NCBI RefSeq assembly: GCF_031432215.1
Contig: NZ_JAVKGN010000003.1
Location: 40,879 to 104,878 of the forward strand
Reading direction: 5' to 3'
Length of the DNA: 64,000 nucleotides
Source: Halodesulfurarchaeum sp. HSR-GB
Lineage (GTDB): Archaea > Halobacteriota > Halobacteria > Halobacteriales > Halobacteriaceae
Below, piece by piece: positions 50,706 through 59,165 of this stretch; the stretch's first letter is position 1; each line of letters begins with the position of its first letter. The position numbers were made by a program, and so were the translations under genes. The notes below the pieces were generated by a model. It did no database searches. It had not been told where the DNA came from and saw nothing but the letters and a program-made list of their open reading frames with translations.

Positions 50706-51758
50706 TCAGATCACCCCAAGCCAGAGTGCTGTGATGACGAGGAGCAGGAGAACCAGAATCACGATGGCGATTTTGTAGTAAATCGGAGCCATTCCCTCGA
50801 GTTCAGTCGCTGTCTCAACCGCTTGCTCTAACTCTTTCTCGTGTTCATGTGCCTGTTCGAACGTTTCGAAAGCCGTGTCAAGCTCTTGGCTAAGCGGTTC
50901 GAGCGTACTTGAGATGAACTCCTCGCGTGATTCAGCGACGTACTCTCCCGCTGCCGTCGGCGTGATCGCTGCGACGTCAGCGACGTGATCCGCTATGAGT
51001 CGATCTGCAGTATGGCCAATCGCGGTCACGACGGGCGTATTCGCGGTGAAGATGGCCTCGGAAACACGCTCCGTATTGAACGCCTGCAGGTTCGAATCGC
51101 TGCCCCCACCGCGACCGACGATGATGGCGTCGACGTCTTCCGACCGATCGAGGTGATGGATACCGTTCGCAAGGGAGGTCGGGGCGTCCGGCCCCTGGAC
51201 AGTCGCGTCTTTCACCAGGATGTCGACTGTGGGGTCCTGATTGTGGATCGCATTTTGGATATCGTCCCGTGCATCACCCCGAAGCGAAGTGACGACCCCA
51301 ACTCGGTCTGGAAACCGCGGTGGGGATTGTTTGTGGTCTTCATCGAACCAGCCCCGATCGTCGAGTTCGGCGTGGAGTCGCTCAACTGCGGCTGCCTGGT
51401 CGCCGTCGCCAACGACGATGATCTCCCAGGGCTTAAGGTCGATTTTCCCACCTTCGACCCAGTAGTCGATATCGCCTTCGAGGATGACCTCGGTTCCGTC
51501 TTCGAGTTCGATGTCCATGTTCCGGTAGCGGTTCGCCCAGAGCATACAGGGGAGTTCGGCGTCGCCGTCGGTGAGGGTGAAGTAGAGGGCGGTACTGTTC
51601 TGGTGTAGGTCAGTGACCTCCCCGATACAGCGGACACCGTGGAGGGCAGGCATTTCTTTGACAAACGCGGCGATCCGTTCGTTCAGCTCTGTTACGGTGA
51701 GTACGTCTGCCGCGGAGGGCGCATCTGGTGTTTGATCAGTGCCCGAAGAGTCCGCCAT
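50706..51758 (-). CDS. xseA: Exonuclease VII large subunit (XseA-like) with C-terminal membrane helix
   Basis: The 350-residue protein has the XseA layout: an N-terminal OB fold (IGEVTDLHQNSTALYFTLTDGDAELPCMLW), the catalytic core with VGVVTSLRGDARDDIQNAI, VDAIIVGRGGGSDSNLQAFN and TAIGHTADRLIADHVAD. Instead of the long coiled-coil arm it ends in a hydrophobic helix (IAIVILVLLLLVITALWLG), which should anchor it in the membrane. It probably degrades single-stranded DNA, perhaps entering or leaving the cell. XseB follows 1 bp later. Confidence 0.5.
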   Translation of the reverse strand: MADSSGTDQTPDAPSAADVLTVTELNERIAAFVKEMPALHGVRCIGEVTDLHQNSTALYFTLTDGDAELPCMLWANRYRNMDIELEDGTEVILEGDIDYWVEGGKIDLKPWEIIVVGDGDQAAAVERLHAELDDRGWFDEDHKQSPPRFPDRVGVVTSLRGDARDDIQNAIHNQDPTVDILVKDATVQGPDAPTSLANGIHHLDRSEDVDAIIVGRGGGSDSNLQAFNTERVSEAIFTANTPVVTAIGHTADRLIADHVADVAAITPTAAGEYVAESREEFISSTLEPLSQELDTAFETFEQAHEHEKELEQAVETATELEGMAPIYYKIAIVILVLLLLVITALWLGVI

Positions 51759-51833
51759 GCACGTCTTGTAACGTCTGGATAGAAGCTCAAAAAGGTATCT
51801 TCGATTGCGAACCAGCAGGATAAACGTCGGGGA

Positions 51834-51917
51834 CTACAGGTCGTGGGACTGCACCGTCTTCCGGTCGTTTGCTTCGGCACGCTCGGCAGCGTCTTCGAGC
51901 AGTTCGGCGACTTCCGC
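51834..51917 (-). pseudogene. Histone-fold (DUF1931/NFYB-like) C-terminal remnant
   Basis: The frame AEVAELLEDAAERAEANDRKTVQSHDL to the TAG at 51834-51836 is the C-terminal third of a haloarchaeal histone-fold protein (RKTV...DL signature). Its start is lost. It is joined, in a different frame, to the end of the ATPase remnant upstream. It is too short to fold alone. Confidence 0.5.
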
Positions 51918-52425
51918 GCATAGTTGAGTGGGTCCCGCTCGATCAACAGTTGGAGTTCGAGGAGATTCGGGTATGGCGGCGCGGCCTCGTCGAGGACGTC
52001 GTACAGCTGGTGGAGCTTGATGACCTGCTGCATCAGGTAGTTCTTCGACCCGGAGAGCAGGCTGGTGGCGTGGCCGAAGATCTCACCGAACACCTGCGCC
52101 CACCGCCGCGGCTGGACACCGTCCGGCGGCTGCAGCGGGTTGAACTTGAACGCGCTCCACGGCAGGACGAGCAGGTCCGGGCGGTCGTGGAGCAGGTGCC
52201 GGTAGTCTTGCTTCAGGTCGAAGCTCCAGAACGGCACCGACAACTGGTCCATGATGTTGTAGAACAGTGTCGTCTTCCCGGCCCCCGACTTCCCCACCGC
52301 CAGCAGGTGCCGTGTGAGATCGGCTTCCGGCAGGTCGTAGGTACTCCCGGTGATGGTGGTGCCGAGGTGATGCGGTCGGGCACTGACTGGACGGGGTGCG
52401 CGTCGCTGTCGAACGGGTTGGCCTG
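51918..52425 (-). pseudogene. Plasmid ATPase fragment, both ends missing
   Basis: The frame reads HHLGTTITGSTYDLPEADLTRHLL, LAVGKSGAGKTTLFYNIMDQL (Walker A), VPFWSFDLKQDYRHLL, PWSAFKFNPLQPP and LLELQLLIERDPLNYARKS, which is the N-terminal ATPase lobe of a haloarchaeal plasmid P-loop protein (HerA/FtsK-like). Sequence then changes into the histone remnant. No Walker B region is present, and no ATG precedes the homologous part, so it cannot be functional. It documents a deletion of several kilobases at this site. Confidence 0.5.
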
Positions 52426-52605
52426 CTATCGGGCGGTCATGGCCGCCAACCGTTTCTCGATTCGCTTCCGTACGTTGGGGCTTCCCGTCGCGATGGCGGC
52501 CGTCACCAGCTGCTGGACATCCGAATCATTGGCATTGATCTGGTCCGCAAGCCGGAGAATTGATTCCAACCCCGGCTCCCGCCGACCCTGGCGTCGTCTA
52601 CTCAC
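52426..52605 (-). CDS. Small basic protein (59 aa)
   Basis: A 59-codon frame runs from GTG at 52605 (MSRRRQGRREPGLESILRLADQINANDS) to TAG 52426-52428. It is helical with a basic N- and C-terminus (NVRKRIEKRLAAMTAR). The codon pattern is haloarchaeal and it is immediately upstream of the ATPase remnant, so it was probably part of the same operon. The function is unknown. Confidence 0.5.
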   Translation of the reverse strand: MSRRRQGRREPGLESILRLADQINANDSDVQQLVTAAIATGSPNVRKRIEKRLAAMTAR

Positions 52606-52686
52606 TATCGGCCAGGAACGGGACGGTACGGATGTGACTGTATTACTACACCGGGATTCCCGTGGTGCACGATTCTACGGTCGGCG

Positions 52687-52866
52687 CTATTCGTCAGAGA
52701 CGACGCGAGCGGCCTGGACATGCGGTGCGTACACCACGGTGTCCTTTCCCCCGTCATCGGTCAGGGCCAGCTTGCCGCGGCGCTGAACCTGCTCGTCGAT
52801 CCGCTCCAAGTCCTCGGTGTCCACAGCAAGGGTATCGCCAGACCGCAACAACAGCTCGACTGGCAT
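52687..52866 (-). CDS. Small acidic protein (59 aa)
   Basis: A 59-codon frame runs from ATG 52866 (MPVELLLRSGDTLAVDTEDLERIDEQ) to TAG 52687-52689. The product is acidic and beta/alpha mixed, ending ARVVSDE. A TATA-like ATTTTTAAAC sits 22-31 bp upstream, the normal spacing for a leaderless haloarchaeal gene. It is the first gene of the unit that leads into the ATPase remnant. The family is not recognised. Confidence 0.5.
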   Translation of the reverse strand: MPVELLLRSGDTLAVDTEDLERIDEQVQRRGKLALTDDGGKDTVVYAPHVQAARVVSDE

Positions 52867-52887
52867 ACCGTACTACGTCAGGCAGAC

Positions 52888-52897
52888 ATTTTTAAAC
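52888..52897 (-). promoter_or_regulatory. TATA box of the 59-aa gene at 52687-52866
   Basis: ATTTTTAAAC (minus strand GTTTAAAAAT) stands 22-31 bp before the ATG at 52866. This is the expected position for a leaderless transcript. The rest of the 52898-53190 gap shows no gene. Confidence 0.5.
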
Positions 52898-53190
52898 GAT
52901 GTCACGTTCGATAATCTCGCCACGTACCTCGAACGTGAGTAACGCTCAGGAAACGAGATCTGGAGACTCCTGTTCCCCAATACGTGTCGTGGGCGGCTGA
53001 ACAATCTATGTCTGACGTAGGGCTGACGCGGGTCACATACCGTGGTGGCGGCTGCCGGTTTTCACTTCCAACCCGGTTCGCTGACCTATTTACCGGCTCC
53101 CGCCGTCTTCGGAGATAGAGGGCACGACACTACCGGCCCTCACTGCGAGTGTCACACGCTCCCCCCTTCCACGTTCACCCGGACAACCGG

Positions 53191-53358
53191 ATGAATCACA
53201 GCATGTCCACACAGCACGCGTCCCGGCTCGGCACCTGCCCGCACTGCCACACCGTGATTACTGCGTCTCATATCCTGATCGAGTACGAAACCAGCGACGG
53301 CCAGGAAGCCGTGTGGGCCGAATGCCATGGATGCCGGGAGGTCGTGGATCCGGCATGA
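53191..53358 (+). CDS. Small zinc-ribbon protein (55 aa)
   Basis: MNHSMSTQHASRLGTCPHCHTVI... has CPHC and later CHGC, a zinc ribbon of the kind common in short haloarchaeal proteins. The start could equally be ATG 53203 (MSTQHA). The stop overlaps the start of the next zinc-ribbon gene by 4 bp, so the two are co-translated. A DNA- or protein-binding adaptor role is plausible. Confidence 0.5.
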   Translation: MNHSMSTQHASRLGTCPHCHTVITASHILIEYETSDGQEAVWAECHGCREVVDPA

Positions 53359-53510
53359 CGGCCACCATCGTCGACGGGCTGAAACAGCTCGTCGGCCGCG
53401 GCCGTGACACCGTCATGTACGAGTGCCGCCACTGCGGGACGACCGTCGATCACGACGCTGACCGCTGTCCACGGTGCGATGCGACCGCTATTGCCCGGTA
53501 TCACGTTTAA
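53355..53510 (+). CDS. Small zinc-ribbon protein (51 aa)
   Basis: MTATIVDGLKQLVGRGRDTVMYECRHCGTTVDHDADRCPRCDATAIARYHV has two CxxC knuckles (CRHC and CPRC), the standard four-cysteine ribbon of a widespread haloarchaeal short family. It overlaps the preceding gene by 4 bp. The longer frame from 53313 is inside that gene. The function is unknown. Confidence 0.5.
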   Translation: MTATIVDGLKQLVGRGRDTVMYECRHCGTTVDHDADRCPRCDATAIARYHV

Positions 53511-53626
53511 ACCCACACACCTGGAACAGACCGTGACCTTACACCTCCTGTATCGCGACATCCTGTGCTTTGCTAGCTCACCCTGACAAGGTATATTAGG
53601 GTTTCAAGCTTACAAACAACAAATAT

Positions 53627-55291
53627 ATGCCATGTTCTGAATGCGGCCATCTTCTTCTCGTTAACCATGACGCCGAGAAACTGGTGTGCCCGAACTGTCT
53701 CGGTCTCGAGATCGAGGACCGGGACATCGTCGAAGAAAAGGCCGAACGCGACCGAGATCTACTGCAGGATGAGAACCTAGTCCAACTCCTCGAAGATTAC
53801 AGTAAAGACCACCTGCTTCTCTATCTGATTGAACGGCTCAACAAGGTCTCGTACGACTTCTATGAGAACCGCCGACTGAACATGAAGGAGTTCGCGTACA
53901 TCAACTACCTGATCAATATCGTCTATCCGGTAGACAAAAACGAGTTCGGGAACCAACATCTGGAGCGAGGCGAAGAGCCTGATGACGATATCGATACCCT
54001 CCTCTCTACGCAGGCAAAACTCGTCATGGCGCTCAACCACGTCGAAGACCGATTCAGACTCTGCCTCGAATATTCGGTCCCGATGAGGGACGGGAAGTTC
54101 CTGTTTGCCGACTACGATCTCCGTGACACAGAATACCGGTACTGCTTCCAGAGATGCCTAAGAAGCCTAATCGGTGGCAGGGAGGAAGATGTCGAACTCT
54201 TCGACAAAACGCACCAGGAGATTCGTGACTTTGACCGGCCGTCGAGCGATGAAATAGACACGTTGGAAGACTTCGGCGACACCTTCTATGGATTCATCCT
54301 CTCAATGCTCTTTGTCGCGTCGGCAGACAGTATCGTCGGGGATATCTACGGTACGTCGCTTCCCGACCACGTATCGGTTTTTGACCTCACAGAGCTTTTC
54401 GACCGGCTCGACGGGCAGTTTATCACCGAGGAGGGTGATGTCGCGCTGCAGGACAGCACGCTCGCGTGGACGAATGAGGACGGACTCACACAGGCCGGAG
54501 AGGCCACCTTCGGCGACGACTGGGAGGAGGTCCGGGACTATATTGTCGTCGGTAAGGACAACCTCGATGCTCACCCCTTCCTTTTCGAGCTCTCAATCAC
54601 GGATGTCTATTACCAGCAACCAGGGCGTCCACCGATGACGCGGAAACTCACCCGGTTCGTCTATCCACGGTGGTACGCCAAGTTGCTGCGGTTCCAGATC
54701 TTCCCGCTGCTCCAGAATGGCGAGAAGCCCAGCAGCCATGAGATCCTGAACACGGTCTCCACTCGACGGGGGGAAGCGTTTGAGGAGAACCTGTACGAGT
54801 ACCTATCCGGACAGGGCTTCGAGTGCTACCACAGCGCGGAGATACCTGGGGAGAACTCGTCTGAGATCGACCTGCTCGTCGTGAACGACGCGGAAGGCGA
54901 ACTCTGGTTCATCGAATGCAAATATCTGATGCCAGAGCTATTGATGAGGACTGCTGAGGGCGTAGAGGCCCTAAATGGCAAGTTCGACCACAAGGTCTTC
55001 AACATCGAGGCAGACGGGTATGAGGGATCGCCGACCGGATTACCCTTCCCCGAAAAGGTAGATACCTGGCTCGCCCTGGATCCGGGTGACCGGTTTACTG
55101 CGCAAGACGAGCAGGGCGAGAAGACCGAACACGAGTTTCAGGACGACTGGCAGGATCTGACAGTGCGGAAACTCGTGGTGTCGAACCTCGTTCCGTCCTA
55201 CGTCGAGAAGAATGGGGTGGAGTTCAGGACAGATATGGAGCTGCTAGAGATGATCGAAGACGAGGACCGCGTGTTCACGGTAAAGCACTAG
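53627..55291 (+). CDS. Zinc-ribbon protein with PD-(D/E)xK nuclease domain (554 aa)
   Basis: The N-terminus is a zinc ribbon (CSEC at 3-6, CPNC at 21-24). A long helical middle follows. The C-terminal domain has RRGEAFEENLYEYL, SEIDLLVV (Asp415) and WFIECKYL (Glu430-Cys-Lys432), the D-x14-E-x-K pattern of Mrr/NERD-type restriction-fold nucleases. It stands alone with no methyltransferase. The large unknown middle part suggests a sensor. With the neighbouring FokI-like gene and the flanking pseudogenes, it looks like a defence gene in a patch of transferred DNA. A TATA-like TATATTAGG is upstream at 53593. Confidence 0.5.
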   Translation: MPCSECGHLLLVNHDAEKLVCPNCLGLEIEDRDIVEEKAERDRDLLQDENLVQLLEDYSKDHLLLYLIERLNKVSYDFYENRRLNMKEFAYINYLINIVYPVDKNEFGNQHLERGEEPDDDIDTLLSTQAKLVMALNHVEDRFRLCLEYSVPMRDGKFLFADYDLRDTEYRYCFQRCLRSLIGGREEDVELFDKTHQEIRDFDRPSSDEIDTLEDFGDTFYGFILSMLFVASADSIVGDIYGTSLPDHVSVFDLTELFDRLDGQFITEEGDVALQDSTLAWTNEDGLTQAGEATFGDDWEEVRDYIVVGKDNLDAHPFLFELSITDVYYQQPGRPPMTRKLTRFVYPRWYAKLLRFQIFPLLQNGEKPSSHEILNTVSTRRGEAFEENLYEYLSGQGFECYHSAEIPGENSSEIDLLVVNDAEGELWFIECKYLMPELLMRTAEGVEALNGKFDHKVFNIEADGYEGSPTGLPFPEKVDTWLALDPGDRFTAQDEQGEKTEHEFQDDWQDLTVRKLVVSNLVPSYVEKNGVEFRTDMELLEMIEDEDRVFTVKH

Positions 55292-55294
55292 GCG

Positions 55295-56233
55295 TCAGTC
55301 CGCCAGCGTCAACCCCTCGTAGTACTCCCAGCGCTTCTTCGCGTGCTCCGACAAGAACGCTATCCTGCCGTACTCCTCATACCGTTCGACGTACGCGGCC
55401 TCCAGGTCTTCCCGCGTCCCGATCGGGTCGCCGCCTTGGTCCATGTAGATCAGTTCATTCGGTTCTTCAACTGCCGGTCCGTACAGGTCGATCGGCTCCG
55501 TCTCCGGCCACACGCCCCGGTCCTGCCAGTACTGCTTGATCTCCTCCAGGCTTTTTCGGACGGTATTACGGATGGACAGGTGATCGGCGGGTTGCCAGCC
55601 GTCACGGCTCCAGTACTCGCCGAGGTACGCCATCTTGTGCGGCCCATTCCAGTCCACACCGACGATGTTCGCCGGCGGGTCGTCCCGCAGGTTTGGCTGT
55701 GTCAGCTCCTGCATCACCGCGTACTGTTTCGGAGGGGATGCACCGAGCAGGTGGACCTTGCGACCGCGCCAGTCCTCGCGTTCGGAATAATCGTCGGCCT
55801 CTACGTCGCTGTAGCCCATCGGGTAGCCCAGAACCGTGTCTCGATCGAGGATGTCGAACGCCCGCCCGCACTTCGGGACCACAACGTACTCCTTGTGCGA
55901 GAACTCGTCGCGAAGCTGCTCGACAACCGCGTTGAACCCCTCTGCTTCAGCTGGAGTGTACGCGTCACCGAGTATGGCGACGGACGGATCGTATGTGTCG
56001 AACTGGTCAAGGTACCGGCCGATGTCAGGGTCGCGGAAGTCGTTGTCGAGGATGATGGTCGGTAGATCGACATTCGGATAGTCCCGGGTAAGGTATTCGT
56101 AGTCCTCGCGGTGCCCGACCGCGTACCCGAGTTCGTAGGCGTCAGTCGCATACGGGTGTCGGTGGAGGAATCCGATATAATCGGCCTTCTGCGCCCGCTC
56201 AATCGTCGAGGGATATGTTCCGCCGTAAATCGA
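55295..56233 (-). pseudogene. DUF6610-like gene lacking its 5' end
   Basis: The frame SIYGGTYPSTIERAQKADYIGFLHRH..., YLTRDYPNVDLPTIILDNDF, SVAILGDAYTPAEAEGFNAVVEQLR, VVVPKCGRAFDILDRD to WEYYEGLTLAD is open over 312 residues and reads as one protein. No ATG or GTG occurs between the in-frame TGA at 56234-56236 and the middle of the protein (a GTG gives only the last 195 residues). The N-terminus has been lost, so it is probably a relic. The family, common in haloarchaeal mobile DNA, has no known function. Confidence 0.5.
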
Positions 56234-56365
56234 TCAGCCACCAGTACCAACTGTAATGCAGTATACTACGTTGGTTCAGGGACGCTTCACTGCGTTTGAA
56301 GGGGGGAACGGCAGAAAACCACTCCTAAGGCTTTTATCATTTATATTCGTAGTGTGCCGATAAGA

Positions 56366-58744
56366 ATGGCATCGACCGGGTTGAGCGAGGTCTTCGACGA
56401 TTCCGAGTTCTGGTACAAGCTTGATGTTGACTATGAGGATGCAAGTCAACAGGCCGACTCTGGGGACGATGCCGACAGTGACGACGATCAGAGTCTCGCT
56501 GATGTTTTACTGAATGAATTTGTCAAACGGAAGCGACACATTATAGAAGAAGAATACGAGACGGTCGAGGCATTTAATCAGTCGATCAAGGATGCCGGGG
56601 ATGCCGAGAATCGGTTGATGAAACTTTATACGAAGTATCTCTGGGCACAGAAGAAGGATGGGGAAGAATTTGAATCGGACAGAAGTGCCGATGAGAAGAT
56701 CGAATCGATTTCTGAGGAGCACGATGTGATTCTGGAGCAGGTGGACGAAGCGTATCGTGTTCTTTGGCCAAGTCACGATACGATTGACGTTGAAATCGAT
56801 GAAGACTCCAACGAGGTCATCGGACGGAAATATCTGCGGGCGAAACCGGTTATCATCAAGAAATCAGATAATGGATTTGAGGTACGCGGGCGGGCACAGG
56901 ACAAAAAGACACTTTTGGGCGATTTACGAGCGGACGAAGAGGTCGATGAAAAGCAACCCGAACAGGTGTCTGAATCGATTGCTGAGAAGATTGAGGAGTT
57001 GCTAACTACGGAAAACCAGTTCTTCAAGATCACCGGGATGGAGTTCTCGGAATCGGAACTCCCTGGAAACTCACAGATTGAGGTGAAAAACGAGTCGTCG
57101 ATTTACAATGACGTTAAAACCCTCAAAGAGGTCGGCCTGATCTCCCTCGAAGGTATGTCTGAAATCAGGAAATTATACCTACAGGACAAGGAAACAGGGA
57201 ATAATTTCAGGATCACAGTGAAACATCGTGACCAAGGGTTTGAATTTGAGCTGGTCGCGCCGCGAAAACTCGACTCGGAACGAGATCGGTTCAAACAGAA
57301 TTTCGTTTCTGCAACCGACATAGCATTCGACAAGCTGTACGATTACAGTTCTCAAGCTGATGAACGATTCCTCGTGAACCGTATTCTGGCAGAAAGCGCG
57401 GATGCGTATACCAAATACTATGAAGAACTCGGGAGCGAGGCCCAAGATTTGGTTGATGACCTGATCGAGACTTCTGAGGAGACCCGTAAAATCTGCCGGA
57501 GTTGCTCAAATCAGGTGGAAACAGACGAGGATGAATGTGAAGAGTGCGGCAATGACGACTTTTTCGAGCCCGTCGAACGCCTAGTAGTTGATGTAGATGA
57601 AGACAAAGCGTTCGACCTGCTGTTCGAGGAATTAGAGGACTGTTCTCCAAGCCATGATAAATTGAGCATCCAAGAGTGGCAGGTTGATCGGGATCACTTT
57701 GGATCAGGCGAGTCGAAAAGGCCCATTGGCCTAGCATCGTTCCATGGTCTCGATATTGAAGGTGACGTGAGTACCACGTCGTATGGCGAGATCTACTTCG
57801 TCTCCCTCGGAAACCAGCGTCGGCCTAGGCAACTTGACGACTATCTGCTGGAATCAGTACTCATCACGTTCGGCGGATCACGGACAACCCAGCAGGAGGG
57901 TTTCGGCCATCTCAGCCTGTATGATCTTCTCCTTGACGACGATGTGAACACGGATGATGCAGTGGGTGAAGCGGTATACACCGCTCTGATTGGGGTTCAG
58001 GAACGGGTGTTTCGAAAATCGCGAGAGGCTAGATCGACAGGATCGAGGCTTTTGCGGCAGATGGATAGTTTCGATAGCATCTCCGATCACCGGGAAGAGT
58101 TAGCTGACATCTACAAACGAAACAAGTTCGAAAAACACGTTTTCTATCTCCTGAAGAGCATTTTCTCATTCTCCGAACGGATGGGTAAAGAGGGTAAACG
58201 CGAACCAGATAGCGTTCTCATTAGCCCATTACCAGATGGTAACAGCTACTACGTGGCGACTGGTGACGCGAAGCTTTCCTACAAGGATGACGGATATGAT
58301 CTAAATTCGAGCGAGGAGGATAAGGCTACACGATATATTTTGGCTGCCGCGCAGAACGAGCGAATCCTTAACAAAACTGATGACACCGGGCCAAGTGCAC
58401 ACATCTTCATCTCACAGAATTTCAAGCACACCCAGTTTGAGAGGGTAAGCGAAAACATCCGCGAAAATCTCCAAAAGGCCGATCAGGAACGCGTTGACGA
58501 CATTCAAGTGGTGTTCATGGAGTTTGAAGCCTTGCTTGACTTGTTCAAATTTTTCGAGAGCTACTGGCGGCATATGCATGACCCACGGATCAGAGGAAAG
58601 CTACACGAATTCACGATCGAAGCGTTAAGCGGCGATACCGACTATGTCCACTTCGATTCCGAGTCTGTATCTGATATACGAGAGAAATTGCTCGACAGGG
58701 TTAGCACGCTTCCCGATTCGTCCATCTCTCGATATTCAGAGTGA
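56366..58744 (+). CDS. Large protein with FokI-like nuclease domain (792 aa)
   Basis: From ATG 56366 (a GTG 12 bp upstream is less likely). The N-terminal half is helical and acidic, with no recognised motif. A zinc ribbon is formed by Cys377, 380, 391 and 394. The C-terminal domain carries PDSVLIS (Asp615) and VATGDAKLSYKDDGYDL (Asp634-Ala-Lys636), i.e. D-x18-D-x-K, close to FokI's P-D...D-T-K. After it come SSEEDKATRYI and HIFISQNFKHTQFERV, which parallel FokI's QADEMQRY and FLFVSGHFKG. No DNA methyltransferase is near. Its low GC and position between pseudogenes suggest recent arrival. It is probably an anti-phage nuclease. Confidence 0.5.
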   Translation: MASTGLSEVFDDSEFWYKLDVDYEDASQQADSGDDADSDDDQSLADVLLNEFVKRKRHIIEEEYETVEAFNQSIKDAGDAENRLMKLYTKYLWAQKKDGEEFESDRSADEKIESISEEHDVILEQVDEAYRVLWPSHDTIDVEIDEDSNEVIGRKYLRAKPVIIKKSDNGFEVRGRAQDKKTLLGDLRADEEVDEKQPEQVSESIAEKIEELLTTENQFFKITGMEFSESELPGNSQIEVKNESSIYNDVKTLKEVGLISLEGMSEIRKLYLQDKETGNNFRITVKHRDQGFEFELVAPRKLDSERDRFKQNFVSATDIAFDKLYDYSSQADERFLVNRILAESADAYTKYYEELGSEAQDLVDDLIETSEETRKICRSCSNQVETDEDECEECGNDDFFEPVERLVVDVDEDKAFDLLFEELEDCSPSHDKLSIQEWQVDRDHFGSGESKRPIGLASFHGLDIEGDVSTTSYGEIYFVSLGNQRRPRQLDDYLLESVLITFGGSRTTQQEGFGHLSLYDLLLDDDVNTDDAVGEAVYTALIGVQERVFRKSREARSTGSRLLRQMDSFDSISDHREELADIYKRNKFEKHVFYLLKSIFSFSERMGKEGKREPDSVLISPLPDGNSYYVATGDAKLSYKDDGYDLNSSEEDKATRYILAAAQNERILNKTDDTGPSAHIFISQNFKHTQFERVSENIRENLQKADQERVDDIQVVFMEFEALLDLFKFFESYWRHMHDPRIRGKLHEFTIEALSGDTDYVHFDSESVSDIREKLLDRVSTLPDSSISRYSE

Positions 58745-59162
58745 GCTTGGACGAGGGCCACCGCGTGGCGATGGTCGGCGACGGAATCAACGATGCCCCC
58801 GCACTCACGCAGGCGGATATCGGGATCGCCATCGGCGCGGGAACAGATATCGCCATCGAGTCAGCGGATATCGTCCTGATTGGCAACCGGCTCGGCGGCG
58901 TGGTGGACGCCTACGAGATCGGAACGGAGAGCTACCGGAAGACCCGCCAGAATCTCGCGACAGCCTTCGCGTTTAACGGCGTCGGCGTCGCCGCCGCAAC
59001 GATCGGACTCGTTCACCCAGTGTTCGCAATGCTCGCGATGTTGCTGTCCGTCTCGGCCGTCCTCGCCAACAGCTTCGCTGGCCAGTTTCGCTCAATAGAG
59101 AGCGTTAGCACCGAGTTCGCCATCGACGAACGCACGGACGTCGAAGTTCGAGACGGCCGAAT
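58745..59162 (+). pseudogene. C-terminal fragment of a heavy-metal P-type ATPase (CopA-like)
   Basis: The frame directly after the FokI-like gene reads LDEGHRVAMVGDGINDAPALTQADIGIAIGAGTDIAIESADIVLI..., the hinge GDGINDAP motif of P1B-type ATPases, followed by the last membrane helices (VGVAAATIGLVHPVFAMLAMLLSVSAVLAN). The metal-binding, phosphorylation and nucleotide domains are absent. Its end merges with sequence opposite the integrase. The parent gene was probably cut when this region was inserted or deleted. Confidence 0.5.
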
Positions 59163-59165
59163 AAA

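Noticed and set aside
55801..56250. Minus-strand frame of 149 codons
   Set aside because: Ser/Thr/Arg-rich shadow of the DUF6610-like relic, which reads better in another frame.
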